Shown in pieces: positions 25,929 to 35,047 of a stretch of 41,014 nt of DNA. A program made the translations under genes and the position numbers. The stretch is from Thermosynechococcus sp. M98_K2018_005. GTDB lineage: Bacteria; Cyanobacteriota; Cyanobacteriia; Thermosynechococcales; Thermosynechococcaceae. The stretch covers positions 1-41,014 of the forward strand of contig NZ_DVEH01000070.1 of the NCBI RefSeq assembly GCF_015295825.1, in the 5' to 3' direction. How positions within the stretch are numbered: the first letter of the stretch is position 1; each line of letters begins with the position of its first letter. The notes under the pieces were generated by a model. The model was given only the letters and a program-made list of their open reading frames with translations. It was not told the origin of the DNA and made no database searches.

Positions 25929-27068
25929 ATGCTGGCGATCGCCCGATCCCTTGAGAAGATGCCTTGGCAGCCGCGATTCTCCCTGTTGGATCGCTATATC
26001 CTGCGGGAGATGATTCGCCCCTTTGTCTTTGGTTTTGGTATTTTTACGGCGATCGCTGCCGTTATTGGTACGGTGTTCTACCTGATTCGCAATATGGTGG
26101 AGCACAACCTTGGCATCCTCAGTGCCATTCAAGTTTTTTTTCTGCGTTTGCCCACCTTTGCGGTCTTGGGCATTCCCATGGCGATGCTCTTTGGTTCGCT
26201 CCTTGCCTATAGTCAGCTCTCCCGCCGCAGTGAACTGATTGCTTGCAAAAGCTGTGGGGTGAGTCCGCTGCGTCTGGTGCGACCGGCGCTCTTAGCGGGG
26301 TTCTGTGCCTTGCTCTTCACCTTTGCCCTCAATGAACTGGTGGCTCCCCCCATGGCCTACCGCGCCATCAAGACCTTGGAAGTGGCGATTCAACGCCCCC
26401 AGCCCAGCTTTCAGACCCGCAATATCTTCTACCGTCGTTTTGCTGGCGGGCAGCTTCAGCAACTCTTTTTTGCCCATCGTTTTGATGGCGAGGTCATGGG
26501 TCAAGTGACGGTGTTGAACTTTGAGCAGGGACAATTGCGGGAGATCATTACGGCGCAGGAAGCCCAGTGGCAAGGTTCGACGTGGCTGTTTCGGCAGGGC
26601 ACCTACCACTACCTAACGCGCGATCGTGACTATGACGTGGCCGAGACCTTCTCAGAACGAACGTTTGCCTACCCCCGTACCCCCCTTGATTTAGCAAGGG
26701 AAACGCGAGCACCAGAGTTTATGACCAGTCGCGAAATCTATCAGTACTTGCAAGTTTTGGCGGAAAGTGGCGATGCCAAACGTCTGCGGCAGTGGCGGGT
26801 GCAGTTACAGGAAAAGCTCTCCCTTCCCTTTTTGTGCCTGAGTTTTGCCGTTGTCGGTGCCGTTTTGGGCATCAGTTCTCCTCGCCAAGAACAGGGGCGT
26901 GCCTTTGGTCTCAGTGTGGCGATTATTTTTGGCTATTACGTTGGTGCCTTTATTTTCACCGCCTTTGGCGAGGGGGGAGCAGTCTCACCCATCGTGGCCA
27001 GTTGGTTACCGAAGGTTGTCGTCAGCGCGATCGCCCTTGGGATGCTCTACCACGCCAATCATCATTAG
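25929..27068 (+). CDS. LptF/LptG (YjgP/YjgQ) family permease
   Basis: A 379-residue inner-membrane protein with the LptF/G layout: cytoplasmic N-terminal helix and DRYILREM signature (about 21-28), transmembrane helices near 30-55, 65-90 and 105-125, a periplasmic beta-jellyroll (about 135-270) and three C-terminal helices (300-375). It would form the channel of a lipopolysaccharide-type export ABC transporter with LptB; the neighbouring ATPase is of the DrrA type, not LptB, so pairing is uncertain. ATG start. Its stop overlaps the convergent amidohydrolase gene end by four bases. Confidence 0.92.
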   Translation: MLAIARSLEKMPWQPRFSLLDRYILREMIRPFVFGFGIFTAIAAVIGTVFYLIRNMVEHNLGILSAIQVFFLRLPTFAVLGIPMAMLFGSLLAYSQLSRRSELIACKSCGVSPLRLVRPALLAGFCALLFTFALNELVAPPMAYRAIKTLEVAIQRPQPSFQTRNIFYRRFAGGQLQQLFFAHRFDGEVMGQVTVLNFEQGQLREIITAQEAQWQGSTWLFRQGTYHYLTRDRDYDVAETFSERTFAYPRTPLDLARETRAPEFMTSREIYQYLQVLAESGDAKRLRQWRVQLQEKLSLPFLCLSFAVVGAVLGISSPRQEQGRAFGLSVAIIFGYYVGAFIFTAFGEGGAVSPIVASWLPKVVVSAIALGMLYHANHH

Positions 27069-28246
27069 TAGGGAATCTGCCAATAGCGACAGGCCGCATG
27101 GGCAAGGGTCATCACACCCACGGGAATGGCCTGTTCATCGACATCAAACTCCGGGTGATGCAGGGGATAGTTGGGGCGATCGCGAAAGCCCACGCCAAGG
27201 CGGAACATGGCACCGGGGGCGTGCTCTAGGTAAAGGGCAAAATCCTCTGCCCCAAGGGACGGTTCGGGCAAAATATGCACATGGGGGGCACCCACCACAT
27301 CAGTCGCCGCCTCCGCCAGCAGTTGCGATAGATAGGGTGTATTTTCTACCCCCGGTACGCCCCGCCGATAGTGGAGTTTGTAACGGGCACCGTAGGCATG
27401 GCAGACATTGGCAACAATTTGCTCAATCCACGTCGGGAGTGTGGCACGGGTTTCCGGATGGAGCGATCGCACCGTTCCCTGAAGCGTCACCTGATCGGCA
27501 ATCACATTGGCAGCCCGTCCCCCTTGAATTTTGCCAAAGGTGACCACCACGGGGCGCAGGGGATTCTGAGTGCGGCTAATGGCCTGTTGCAAAGCACTGA
27601 TCACTTGAGCGGCAATCCAAATCGCATCCACCGCTTCATGGGGGCGGGCACCATGACCCGATTCTCCCAAAATCGTTAACTCAATGTCATCGGCAGCCGC
27701 CGTCAACGCACCATAGCGCACCGCTACTTCCCCCGCGGGAATGGTTGGAAACACATGGAGCGACAAAATGGCACTCACCTCTTTCATCGCGCCATCGGCA
27801 ATCATCCAACTCGCCCCTTGGGCAATTTCTTCCGCAGGCTGAAAAATAAACCGCACGCGGCCAGGGAACTCCTCCTTGAGAGCCGCCAACACCATTGCCG
27901 TGCCCAGACCCACTGTGGTGTGCACATCGTGACCGCAGGCGTGCATCACCCCGCTATGTTTTGAGCTAAACTCCAGTCCGGTCCGCTCCTGGATTGGCAG
28001 GGCATCCATATCGGTACGAATGGCCAAGAGCCCCTTTTTCTTGGGATTCCCCTCCAGTTCAGCAATCACCCCCACTTTCCCCACATCCTGCTGCACGGTT
28101 AAGCCTGCCGAGGAAAGCACCCCCGCCACATAGGCAGCGGTTTGATGTTCTTGGCCACTCAATTCGGGGTAGCGGTGCAGATGGCGACGAATTTCAATGA
28201 GACGGGGGGTGAGGGTTTGGGTAACTTGGCGAATCCGAGCAAGCAT
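27065..28246 (-). CDS. M20 family amidohydrolase (N-acyl amino acid/IAA-amino acid hydrolase type)
   Basis: About 393 residues from ATG 28246; a GTG at 28306 is in frame but would overlap the upstream gene. The metal centre motifs are HACGHDVHTT, the Glu pair EE in FQPAEEIAQGA, and ILPEPSLGAEDFAL; the lid domain lies between. Such enzymes cleave N-acyl or hippurate-like amides; the native substrate is unknown. Last gene of a compact minus-strand cluster with BT1, carotenoid oxygenase and CYTH genes. Confidence 0.93.
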   Translation of the reverse strand: MLARIRQVTQTLTPRLIEIRRHLHRYPELSGQEHQTAAYVAGVLSSAGLTVQQDVGKVGVIAELEGNPKKKGLLAIRTDMDALPIQERTGLEFSSKHSGVMHACGHDVHTTVGLGTAMVLAALKEEFPGRVRFIFQPAEEIAQGASWMIADGAMKEVSAILSLHVFPTIPAGEVAVRYGALTAAADDIELTILGESGHGARPHEAVDAIWIAAQVISALQQAISRTQNPLRPVVVTFGKIQGGRAANVIADQVTLQGTVRSLHPETRATLPTWIEQIVANVCHAYGARYKLHYRRGVPGVENTPYLSQLLAEAATDVVGAPHVHILPEPSLGAEDFALYLEHAPGAMFRLGVGFRDRPNYPLHHPEFDVDEQAIPVGVMTLAHAACRYWQIPY

Positions 28247-28284
28247 AGCAAAGCTGTGGCGATATTTTTGTATCCTATCGAATC

Positions 28285-28767
28285 TCAGGAATTGCCGGTT
28301 ACCCACTTTTGATAGGGGTGCTCCGCTAAGTAGGCATTAGTATAGCGGGGGTCGTCAGTCACTTCAAGGCCGATCCAAGGGGGTAGAGTCAGGGGATAGT
28401 CAGCACGGGGCAATTCAATTTCTGCCAAAATCAGGCCCGCACAGGCTCCAGTAAATTCATCCACTTCCCAACACAGATCACCCGCTGGGATACGATAGCG
28501 GTTTTTCTTGATGATCGGTTGTAGGCACAATTCCGCGAGGAGTTCCCTTGCATCAGCAACGGGGATAGTATACTCATACTCACGACGCTGACCACCGCTG
28601 GCTTTGCCCTTGATTGTGATCCATGCCTTGTCACCCGCAAGACGCACGCGCACCGTGCGCTCAGGAACCGTGGACAGGTAGCCTTGGGCAAATTGGGACA
28701 CACTCGTGGCTAGCGATCGCCATTCCTCGCCCCTGACAAGGAACTTGCGCTCAATTTCGATGCCCAT
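28285..28767 (-). CDS. CYTH-domain triphosphate-binding phosphatase
   Basis: A 160-residue triphosphate tunnel metalloenzyme with the N-terminal EIERKFLV motif (ExExK), repeated basic strands (RVRLAGDKAWITIKG, RYRIP) and acidic metal ligands (WEVDEF, ILAEIEL). Homologues hydrolyse inorganic triphosphate or nucleotide triphosphates. ATG start, three bases after the carotenoid oxygenase stop, so translation is likely coupled. Confidence 0.93.
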   Translation of the reverse strand: MGIEIERKFLVRGEEWRSLATSVSQFAQGYLSTVPERTVRVRLAGDKAWITIKGKASGGQRREYEYTIPVADARELLAELCLQPIIKKNRYRIPAGDLCWEVDEFTGACAGLILAEIELPRADYPLTLPPWIGLEVTDDPRYTNAYLAEHPYQKWVTGNS

Positions 28768-28770
28768 TGC

Positions 28771-30234
28771 CTAGACCGCTGTGGTAAAGGAACCGTGGAG
28801 ACCGTAGGGAATGTGGTGTTTCAGGCGCAATCGTGCCACTGGTCCAGCGCCAATGGCTGCCGCATCAAAGATGAGTAACTGCGACTTGTGGCAACTGGCA
28901 TCATACACCACCTGCAAGAGCCAGCCATCCTCTTCCCCTTGGGCACCCTGCCAGAGAAAGTCACCCCTTTGCAGACCCCGAGGGACAAAAATGGGTTCAC
29001 TGGCAAAGCCACGCGGCGCCGCCGACCAAAATTGTTCCTCACCCGTCTGGCGATCGCACCGCCACAGTGCCTGTAAAGGCGCATTGGTTTTCGGATCATG
29101 CCCCGCCGCCAAATAGGTGTAGCGATAGGGTTGCCCCACCTTGGCCGGATGCACCACGGGAAATTCACAGGGGCGATCGCTCACCACTTGCCAATCCACA
29201 GCCTTAGTTTTGGGGTTCAATTGAATCCGCCACAGCAGGCTTGAGGGCAGCGCCGCAAAATTCACCTCCCGAAAATCCGTGCCCGGTTCTAAATTGGGAA
29301 AGTGGCTGTAGGCAATGGACTCCACATGAATTTCATCCCCAGCTTCGTAGGCATTGGCATGGTGAAAGACAAAACAGGCGGGCATCGTCAACATCTGGGG
29401 AGTCCCACCCCGACGAGGCAGCAGCCAAACCCGTGTCGGTTCCTGCGCATTGAATTGAATGCACTGGGCGGCGCCCCGCAGTCCGAGCAGATAGGGCAGG
29501 GGATTTAACTGCACCGGATTCTGAAAAACAATGGCGTAGTTGGGGGTAAGGGCAAAGTCATGGATAAAGGCAAACCCTGGAATCTGAAATACGGGTTGCG
29601 AGACACACTGACCACTGGCATCAAATTCATAGAGCGTAATGCGGGTGCTGAGGCCAGGCTTGACACCAAAATTCACTAGCCGCTGCATCCGGGGATCAAA
29701 GCGGGGATGCGCTGCAAAGGCATCACTTTCCTTGAGGAGACCTTCTAGGTTATCAAGGCCAATGGTTTCTAGAGTCACAGGGTCAAGGCGGTGGGGCAGA
29801 CTCGCTTCCCAGAGCGCCAGTAATTTGCCCCCCCAATAGATCACATGGGTATTGGCAATGTTTTTGACCCGGGTATCTAGGAAATTGGCCAGCCACCCAC
29901 CCGGTTTTTGGGTGCCAAAGACACCGCGATAGAGAAGGCGATTGGCCTTTTCCTCCTCCAAAAATCCAGCGGTACGCACGTAGCGATTGCGAAAATGCAC
30001 CCGCCCATTCTCAAAGCGAAAGGCACAGATCATGCCGTCGCCATCAAAGGGATGGGCTAAGGGCACTCCTCCGCGCTCCAACAGTCCAGGGCCATTGCGG
30101 TAGAGCGTTCCCACCAAATCCGTGGGCACCGTACCTTCAACATCATCAATCCAATAGTCATACTCTTGGGTGAGGGATTCTGTCCCCCCCCGCCAATCCG
30201 CCATCGTGTAGGGGCGATCTAAAACTCCAGTCAT
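28771..30234 (-). CDS. Carotenoid cleavage oxygenase (RPE65 family; apocarotenoid oxygenase-like)
   Basis: A 487-residue seven-bladed propeller enzyme. The four iron-binding histidines are His176 (AAHPRFD), His225 (IHDFAL), His291 (VFHHANA) and His480 (GLHGSF), spaced almost as in Synechocystis apocarotenoid-15,15'-oxygenase (Diox1, 183/238/304/484). It would cleave apocarotenals to retinal-type products; the exact substrate is not shown by sequence. Overlaps the BT1 gene stop by four bases (ATGA), so the two are translationally coupled. ATG start. Confidence 0.95.
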   Translation of the reverse strand: MTGVLDRPYTMADWRGGTESLTQEYDYWIDDVEGTVPTDLVGTLYRNGPGLLERGGVPLAHPFDGDGMICAFRFENGRVHFRNRYVRTAGFLEEEKANRLLYRGVFGTQKPGGWLANFLDTRVKNIANTHVIYWGGKLLALWEASLPHRLDPVTLETIGLDNLEGLLKESDAFAAHPRFDPRMQRLVNFGVKPGLSTRITLYEFDASGQCVSQPVFQIPGFAFIHDFALTPNYAIVFQNPVQLNPLPYLLGLRGAAQCIQFNAQEPTRVWLLPRRGGTPQMLTMPACFVFHHANAYEAGDEIHVESIAYSHFPNLEPGTDFREVNFAALPSSLLWRIQLNPKTKAVDWQVVSDRPCEFPVVHPAKVGQPYRYTYLAAGHDPKTNAPLQALWRCDRQTGEEQFWSAAPRGFASEPIFVPRGLQRGDFLWQGAQGEEDGWLLQVVYDASCHKSQLLIFDAAAIGAGPVARLRLKHHIPYGLHGSFTTAV

Positions 30235-31586
30235 GAGACACTTGGCTCCAACTCAACAGTGACAGGGGATTGAGAGGCGGGCAGCGGCACCTGCTGCGGC
30301 AACCAATTCAACAGCGGTAGGGGCAATAGCGTACTCAGGTTGGTAATGAGCACCAGCAACCACAGGCGATCGAAGTTATGCTCGGTAATCCCCAGCCAGT
30401 GGGTCAGCAGTGCCCCCAACTCATGGGAGACCAGATTGGCAAGGTTGCTAATGGACATCAGCAGCGCAAAGAGGGTGGCTTCAATCCCCGGTGGACACAG
30501 CCGCGCCGCTAATACCAGTACCGGCATAAAGGCAATTTGCCCCATGACTGCCAAAATGAGGCTATCCCCCAAGCTAAACCACTGGTCACTAATGCCCCAT
30601 TGGCGATTCAGGTGGGTGACCAAAATCAAGCTAGAGAGTCCTAAAAGGGCTGAGAGAATCGTGCTCCAGAAAAAAATGGTACGAATGGGCAGCGTTTTCA
30701 AGTAGCGCTGGAAAATCCACACCCCCAGGAGGGAGGCGATGCTAGTGACAAGGCGCACCCGCCCCAAAAACTCCGCTTCAAAGCCCAATTCATTCGTTGT
30801 GAAGAAAAAGAAGGCTGATTCCGAGCCGGGGGTCGCCTGCCAGAGGAAGAGGAAAGCCACCGGCAACCAAATCCGTTTTTGCATCATTGCTTGACGCACA
30901 CGGTTGATGTGCTCCCAAGTCTGACGCAGTTGCGGCCGAGCCGTAACCCGTGCTTCGGCGATCGCCCACGCAACCCCCGACACCAAGAGGGGAAACACCG
31001 CCGTAATTTGAAACACTGTACGCGGACTAAACCACTGCAACAGTTGGCCACTAAAGTAAGCGGTGAGGATGCCCCCCAAGGCAGTAGCTGCCCAGCTTAG
31101 GGATTGCAGCGTTCCCATTTCAGTCGCCGATTCTTGGCGTGCCCGTTCAACCACCAGTGAATCGACAATCACATCACTGAGGGCGATCGCGATCGAGGCT
31201 GCTAGAATCGCTGCCGTTGCCTGCCAAGGGGCAGCCACCCACGTCCCCAAGCTCAACCACGCCCCACAGCCCAAGAAGCCCGACAGGACAAGATAGGAAC
31301 GGCGACGAAATCCCAAAAGCGGCAGGCTATCAGAAATGAGGCCAAACACCGGCTTAATTACCCAAGGCAGCGCAGCCACACCCATCAATGCCGCCACTTC
31401 CGCCGGCGACAGCCCCAACTCATCCTTAAAGAAAAAGCTAATGGCCAGCCGTGCTAAGCCCAAAACCCCTTGGACAAAATACACCAGCAAAATGGCTAAG
31501 AGTTCGCCACTGGGTTCTTGCCCAAAAAGAAGCGTCTCCTTGAGCCACTGAAACCAGCGTTGAGGTTGCGAAGGTTGAACTAACAT
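30231..31586 (-). CDS. Folate-biopterin transporter (BT1/FBT family)
   Basis: About 451 residues with 12 hydrophobic helices of the MFS fold. The sequence GVAALPWVIKPVFGLISDS and RRRSYLVLSGFLG are the BT1-family signature between the first helices. The Synechocystis Slr0642 member and a plastid relative transport folates, so pteridine or folate transport is likely. I start at ATG 31586 rather than TTG 31592. First gene of the four-gene minus-strand cluster. Confidence 0.93.
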   Translation of the reverse strand: MLVQPSQPQRWFQWLKETLLFGQEPSGELLAILLVYFVQGVLGLARLAISFFFKDELGLSPAEVAALMGVAALPWVIKPVFGLISDSLPLLGFRRRSYLVLSGFLGCGAWLSLGTWVAAPWQATAAILAASIAIALSDVIVDSLVVERARQESATEMGTLQSLSWAATALGGILTAYFSGQLLQWFSPRTVFQITAVFPLLVSGVAWAIAEARVTARPQLRQTWEHINRVRQAMMQKRIWLPVAFLFLWQATPGSESAFFFFTTNELGFEAEFLGRVRLVTSIASLLGVWIFQRYLKTLPIRTIFFWSTILSALLGLSSLILVTHLNRQWGISDQWFSLGDSLILAVMGQIAFMPVLVLAARLCPPGIEATLFALLMSISNLANLVSHELGALLTHWLGITEHNFDRLWLLVLITNLSTLLPLPLLNWLPQQVPLPASQSPVTVELEPSVS

Positions 31587-31696
31587 TACCAAATGTTAAG
31601 CAACAGCATTGCCTCCATCATATCCAGACACGCTGAAAATTGCTAACACGGGTGCTCTTCACTGGCTCACAGACTAGCAGGAGACACTCATGGCGG

Positions 31697-31909
31697 TTAT
31701 TTAGCGACCTCCAGTTGATCGAGGCGCAGCCAAACTGTAGGGGTGGGCACTGGAAATTTAATCTGCGCATAGTCACCGCGAATCTCCACCACTTCACCGC
31801 GTCCCTCGAAAAGATAGGGGGGATAACGATGATCGCTGGCCAAGGCCTCAACACTGTTGGCCAATTTTTCAGCAACGACCTTTACCAAATCTCCTTTTTT
31901 AATGGCCAT
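31697..31909 (-). CDS. ndhO: NAD(P)H-quinone oxidoreductase subunit O
   Basis: A 70-residue peripheral subunit of photosynthetic NDH-1 complexes, present only in cyanobacteria and plastids, located near the ferredoxin-binding arm and thought to regulate activity. The sequence [13 protein letters not shown], then [12 protein letters not shown], then [11 protein letters not shown] matches the SH3-like NdhO fold. ATG start. It stands alone between the BT1 gene and the manC leader. Confidence 0.95.
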   Translation of the reverse strand: MAIKKGDLVKVVAEKLANSVEALASDHRYPPYLFEGRGEVVEIRGDYAQIKFPVPTPTVWLRLDQLEVAK

Positions 31910-32166
31910 AGGAAACCCTAACGCTGATCAGCCCACATTCTATCCTAAGGAGAATCGCCAAGGGCTTTAAGTCTCTTGATGAATCAAATTGCCAAACCTT
32001 AACCAAGGGAAAACGCCACCTCAGTCCCTGAGTGCAATTCATCGGGGACTGCCAGAAGAGTAGCCCTTAGAAAGGGAGTAACAAAAAGAACAGGGGTCTG
32101 AACCAAAACGAAGTTCTTTAGCGATACACTGCGCTTAAGCATCACACTACCTGAGGGAAACCTTGC
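31910..32166 (+). promoter_or_regulatory. Intergenic region with hairpins between ndhO and manC
   Basis: A 257-base divergent spacer carrying the promoters of both genes. CAGTCCC (32022-32028) pairs with GGGACTG (32045-32051) and CCCTT (32064-32068) with AAGGG (32072-32076). TACACT (near 32125) is a possible -10 for manC. GAGGG lies 9 bases before the manC ATG. I see no known RNA family. Confidence 0.35.
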
Positions 32167-33597
32167 ATGGACTGTATTCCAGTGATTCTATCGGGGGGAG
32201 CCGGAAGTCGCCTTTGGCCATTATCGCGCCAAGCCCATCCCAAGCAGTTTATGCGCTTAAGTGCCGAAGGGCAGAGTCTGCTACAACAAACGTGGCAACG
32301 CTTGCAGGGTTTACCCCAAGTGCAGCTGCCAGTGGTGGTGGCCAATGAAGCCCATCGCTTTCTTGTAGCAGAACAATTTCAAGAACTAGGGGTGACGCCA
32401 ACGCGGATTTTGCTCGAACCCTTGGGGCGCAATACGGCTCCTGCCATTACTCTTGCTGCGCTCTACATCACAGAAGTCCTCGCCACCGATGCCATTCTTT
32501 TGGTGCTACCAGCGGATCATTTGATTCAGGATGTTGCCGCCTTTCAGCAGGGGCTACAACGGGCACTTGCACCCGCCGCCAAGGACTGGTTAGTAACCTT
32601 TGGCATTACGCCCACCTCCCCCCATACAGGCTATGGCTACATTCGGCGGGGGGAAGCTCTCAGTGATGCCCACACCTATCGGGTGGCAGAGTTTGTGGAA
32701 AAACCCGATTTGGCAACGGCAGAGGCCTATCTGGCGGATGGCCATTACCTTTGGAATAGCGGTATGTTTCTCTTCCGCGCCCAGAGCTTCTTAGCAGAAT
32801 TGGCACAGCAGCAGCCAGACATTTTGCACCACTGCCGCTTGGCACTGCGGGAGGGGCAGGAGGATTTGGACTTTATCCGCTTGGCCAAAGAACCCTTGAG
32901 TCAGTGTCCCAGTCTATCGGTGGACTATGGGGTGATGGAAAAGACGCAAAAGGCAGCGGTAGTTCCCCTAGAGTGCGGCTGGACTGATGTGGGGTCTTGG
33001 TCGAGTCTCTGGGAGGTGACACCCAAGGATGAATTTGGCAACAGTTGCCGTGGCGATGTCCTCATCTGTGGCAGCAAGGATTGCTTTGTCCATAGTCAAA
33101 ACCGCTTGGTTGCCCTACTGGGGGTGGAAAACCTCATTGTTGTAGAAACTGCCGATGCCGTTCTCATTGCCCATCAGGAGGCGGCACAACAGGTGAAACA
33201 AGTGGTGGAGCAACTGCAAGCCCAAAAGCGCAGTGAGGCCTACAATCATCGCGTGGTCTATCGCCCTTGGGGACACTACGACTCCATTGACACGGGTCAT
33301 CGCTTTCAAGTGAAGCGGATTACGGTCAAGCCAGGGGCGAGTCTTTCGCTCCAACAACACCATCACCGCGCGGAACATTGGATTGTCGTCAGTGGCACAG
33401 CGGAGGTTACCTGCAATGGCAAGACGTTTCTGCTGACCGAGAATGAGTCTACTTATATCCCTGTGGGCGCTGTGCATCGCTTGGCCAATCCGGGGAAAAT
33501 TCCCCTTGAAATGATCGAGGTGCAGTCGGGATCCTACCTTGGCGAGGATGATATTGTCCGCTTTGAGGATCGCTATGGTCGGGAGATAAAGCGATAA
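32167..33597 (+). CDS. manC: Mannose-1-phosphate guanylyltransferase/mannose-6-phosphate isomerase
   Basis: Bifunctional type II enzyme supplying GDP-mannose for polysaccharide and fucose/rhamnose synthesis. The 476 residues have the nucleotidyltransferase motif SGGAGSRLWPLSR near 9-21, FVEKPD, and the C-terminal cupin isomerase domain (GHYDSIDTG, then LSLQQHHHRAEHWIVVSG) with metal-binding His residues. Length is normal. ATG start preceded by GAGGG. Convergent with the DUF212 gene. Confidence 0.96.
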   Translation: MDCIPVILSGGAGSRLWPLSRQAHPKQFMRLSAEGQSLLQQTWQRLQGLPQVQLPVVVANEAHRFLVAEQFQELGVTPTRILLEPLGRNTAPAITLAALYITEVLATDAILLVLPADHLIQDVAAFQQGLQRALAPAAKDWLVTFGITPTSPHTGYGYIRRGEALSDAHTYRVAEFVEKPDLATAEAYLADGHYLWNSGMFLFRAQSFLAELAQQQPDILHHCRLALREGQEDLDFIRLAKEPLSQCPSLSVDYGVMEKTQKAAVVPLECGWTDVGSWSSLWEVTPKDEFGNSCRGDVLICGSKDCFVHSQNRLVALLGVENLIVVETADAVLIAHQEAAQQVKQVVEQLQAQKRSEAYNHRVVYRPWGHYDSIDTGHRFQVKRITVKPGASLSLQQHHHRAEHWIVVSGTAEVTCNGKTFLLTENESTYIPVGAVHRLANPGKIPLEMIEVQSGSYLGEDDIVRFEDRYGREIKR

Positions 33598-33612
33598 CCG
33601 CTGGGCAAACCC

Positions 33613-34062
33613 TTAGACCGCTAGCCAAGCGATCGCCACCCCCAGGGCGGAACCAACAATAACCTGAATGGGGGTGTGCCCCAATAACTCCTTGAGGCGG
33701 GCTTCTGCCAATTCGTGCCCATCTTGGAAAAATTCATCAACAATTTGATTGAGAATGCGGGCTTGTTTGCCGGCTGCTTGACGCACCCCGGCCGCATCGT
33801 ACATGACAATACAGGCAAAGACAATGGCGATCGCAAACTCAATGCTGTCCCAGCCCCGCTGCAGCCCCACCCCAGTCGCCAGAGCAGTAACGAGGGCAGA
33901 ATGGGAACTGGGCATCCCCCCCGTTTCCACCAGAACGCGGAAATTGAGCTTGCGGTGTTTGGCAATGTCAATCAGTAACTTGAGCATTTGGGCGATCGCG
34001 CTGGCGGCGAAAGCGACCCAGAGGACATGGTTAGCCAGTAGCTCACGAAGACCGTCCATCAT
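33613..34062 (-). CDS. Divergent PAP2 family protein (DUF212)
   Basis: About 149 residues with four or so hydrophobic helices and the family block VETGGMPSSHSALVTAL, which resembles a PAP2 phosphatase active site (SSHS with His), plus MYDAAGVRQAAGKQA. Related plastid and bacterial proteins are annotated as acid phosphatase/vanadium haloperoxidase-like, but no activity is proven. ATG 34062 preferred (a second ATG follows at 34059); TTG 34080 is an alternative. It follows crtE by 51 bases on the same strand and may be co-transcribed. Confidence 0.9.
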   Translation of the reverse strand: MMDGLRELLANHVLWVAFAASAIAQMLKLLIDIAKHRKLNFRVLVETGGMPSSHSALVTALATGVGLQRGWDSIEFAIAIVFACIVMYDAAGVRQAAGKQARILNQIVDEFFQDGHELAEARLKELLGHTPIQVIVGSALGVAIAWLAV

Positions 34063-34113
34063 GGTTACGGACAAGGACAAACTCTGCGCCCATCCTAACC
34101 CACTTCGGAATCG

Positions 34114-35037
34114 TTAATGACTGCGGCTGGCAATGTAGTCGGCGATCGCCTGCAAAGGAACGGCGGCTGCCCCATATACAGCCAACTCTGCCTTCGCCTC
34201 TGCCACCAAGCGTTCAGCCTCTTGGCGGGATTTTTCCAGACCCCACAGGCGCGGGTACGTCATTTTTTGGGCAGCCACATCTTTACCAACGCTTTTACCA
34301 AGGACATCCCGGGTCGAAGTAATATCCAAAATATCATCCACAATCTGGAACGCCAAGCCAATATTTGCCGCATAGCGGGACAGGCGAGCCACGTCAGATT
34401 CATTCGCCCCCATCAGCAATGCCCCAGAAACCACAGAGGCCTCCAGTAGTGCCCCCGTTTTGTGGGAGTGGATAAAATGTAGCGTTTCTAGACCAATGTT
34501 CGGCTGCCCTTCACACTCCAAGTCCACCACTTGACCGCCCACCAAGCCCGTTGCTGCCACGGCATGCCCCAACCGCGCCACAATTTTCAGCAGATACTCT
34601 GCGGGCACGTTTTTCGTTTGTTCCACCACGTATTCAAAGGCATAGGCCAGTAAGCCATCCCCCGCCAGAATGGCAATATCTTCGCCATAGACTTTGTGAT
34701 TTGTGGGTTTGCCGCGACGGTAGTCATCATTGTCCATAGCCGGCAGATCATCGTGGATCAGCGACATGGTGTGGATCATCTCTAGGGCACAGGCGGTGGG
34801 CATGGCCATTTCCACGGTGCCCCCCATCAGTTCACAGGTGGCCAAGCAGAGAATCGGGCGCAGCCGCTTGCCCCCCGCCATCAGTGAATAGCGCATTGCA
34901 TCGTAAATTTTCTCTGGGTAGGCGACGGGGATCGAGGCTTCGAGAGCAGCTTCCACAAGGGCTTGGCGTTCTTTGAGGTAGGTTTTGAGATCAAATGTGC
35001 CGGTGGAATGAACTTGGGGGGGATCAGCGGAAATCAT
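34114..35037 (-). CDS. crtE: Geranylgeranyl diphosphate synthase
   Basis: Short-chain trans-prenyltransferase making GGPP for carotenoids, the phytyl chain of chlorophyll, and quinones. About 307 residues. The first aspartate-rich motif is DDLPAMDND (96-104) and the second DDILD (234-238); GGKRLRP precedes them and KTGALLEA follows. I start at ATG 35037, which has GAGGAG six bases upstream; that sequence overlaps the folD stop, so crtE is translated from the folD transcript. Confidence 0.95.
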   Translation of the reverse strand: MISADPPQVHSTGTFDLKTYLKERQALVEAALEASIPVAYPEKIYDAMRYSLMAGGKRLRPILCLATCELMGGTVEMAMPTACALEMIHTMSLIHDDLPAMDNDDYRRGKPTNHKVYGEDIAILAGDGLLAYAFEYVVEQTKNVPAEYLLKIVARLGHAVAATGLVGGQVVDLECEGQPNIGLETLHFIHSHKTGALLEASVVSGALLMGANESDVARLSRYAANIGLAFQIVDDILDITSTRDVLGKSVGKDVAAQKMTYPRLWGLEKSRQEAERLVAEAKAELAVYGAAAVPLQAIADYIASRSH

Positions 35038-35047
35038 GATCAACTCC

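Noticed and set aside
26845-27543. 232-codon plus-strand frame over the end of the permease and the amidohydrolase genes
   Set aside because: Spans two well supported genes in other frames; low-complexity product.
28247-28306. 20-codon N-terminal extension of the M20 amidohydrolase from GTG 28306
   Set aside because: Would overlap the CYTH gene and lies outside the conserved start at MLARIRQ.
7805-32140. A shared 15-base string, CGATACACTGCGCTT, at about 7810 and 32122
   Set aside because: One copy is inside a coding region and one in a leader; no flanking similarity, so likely chance.
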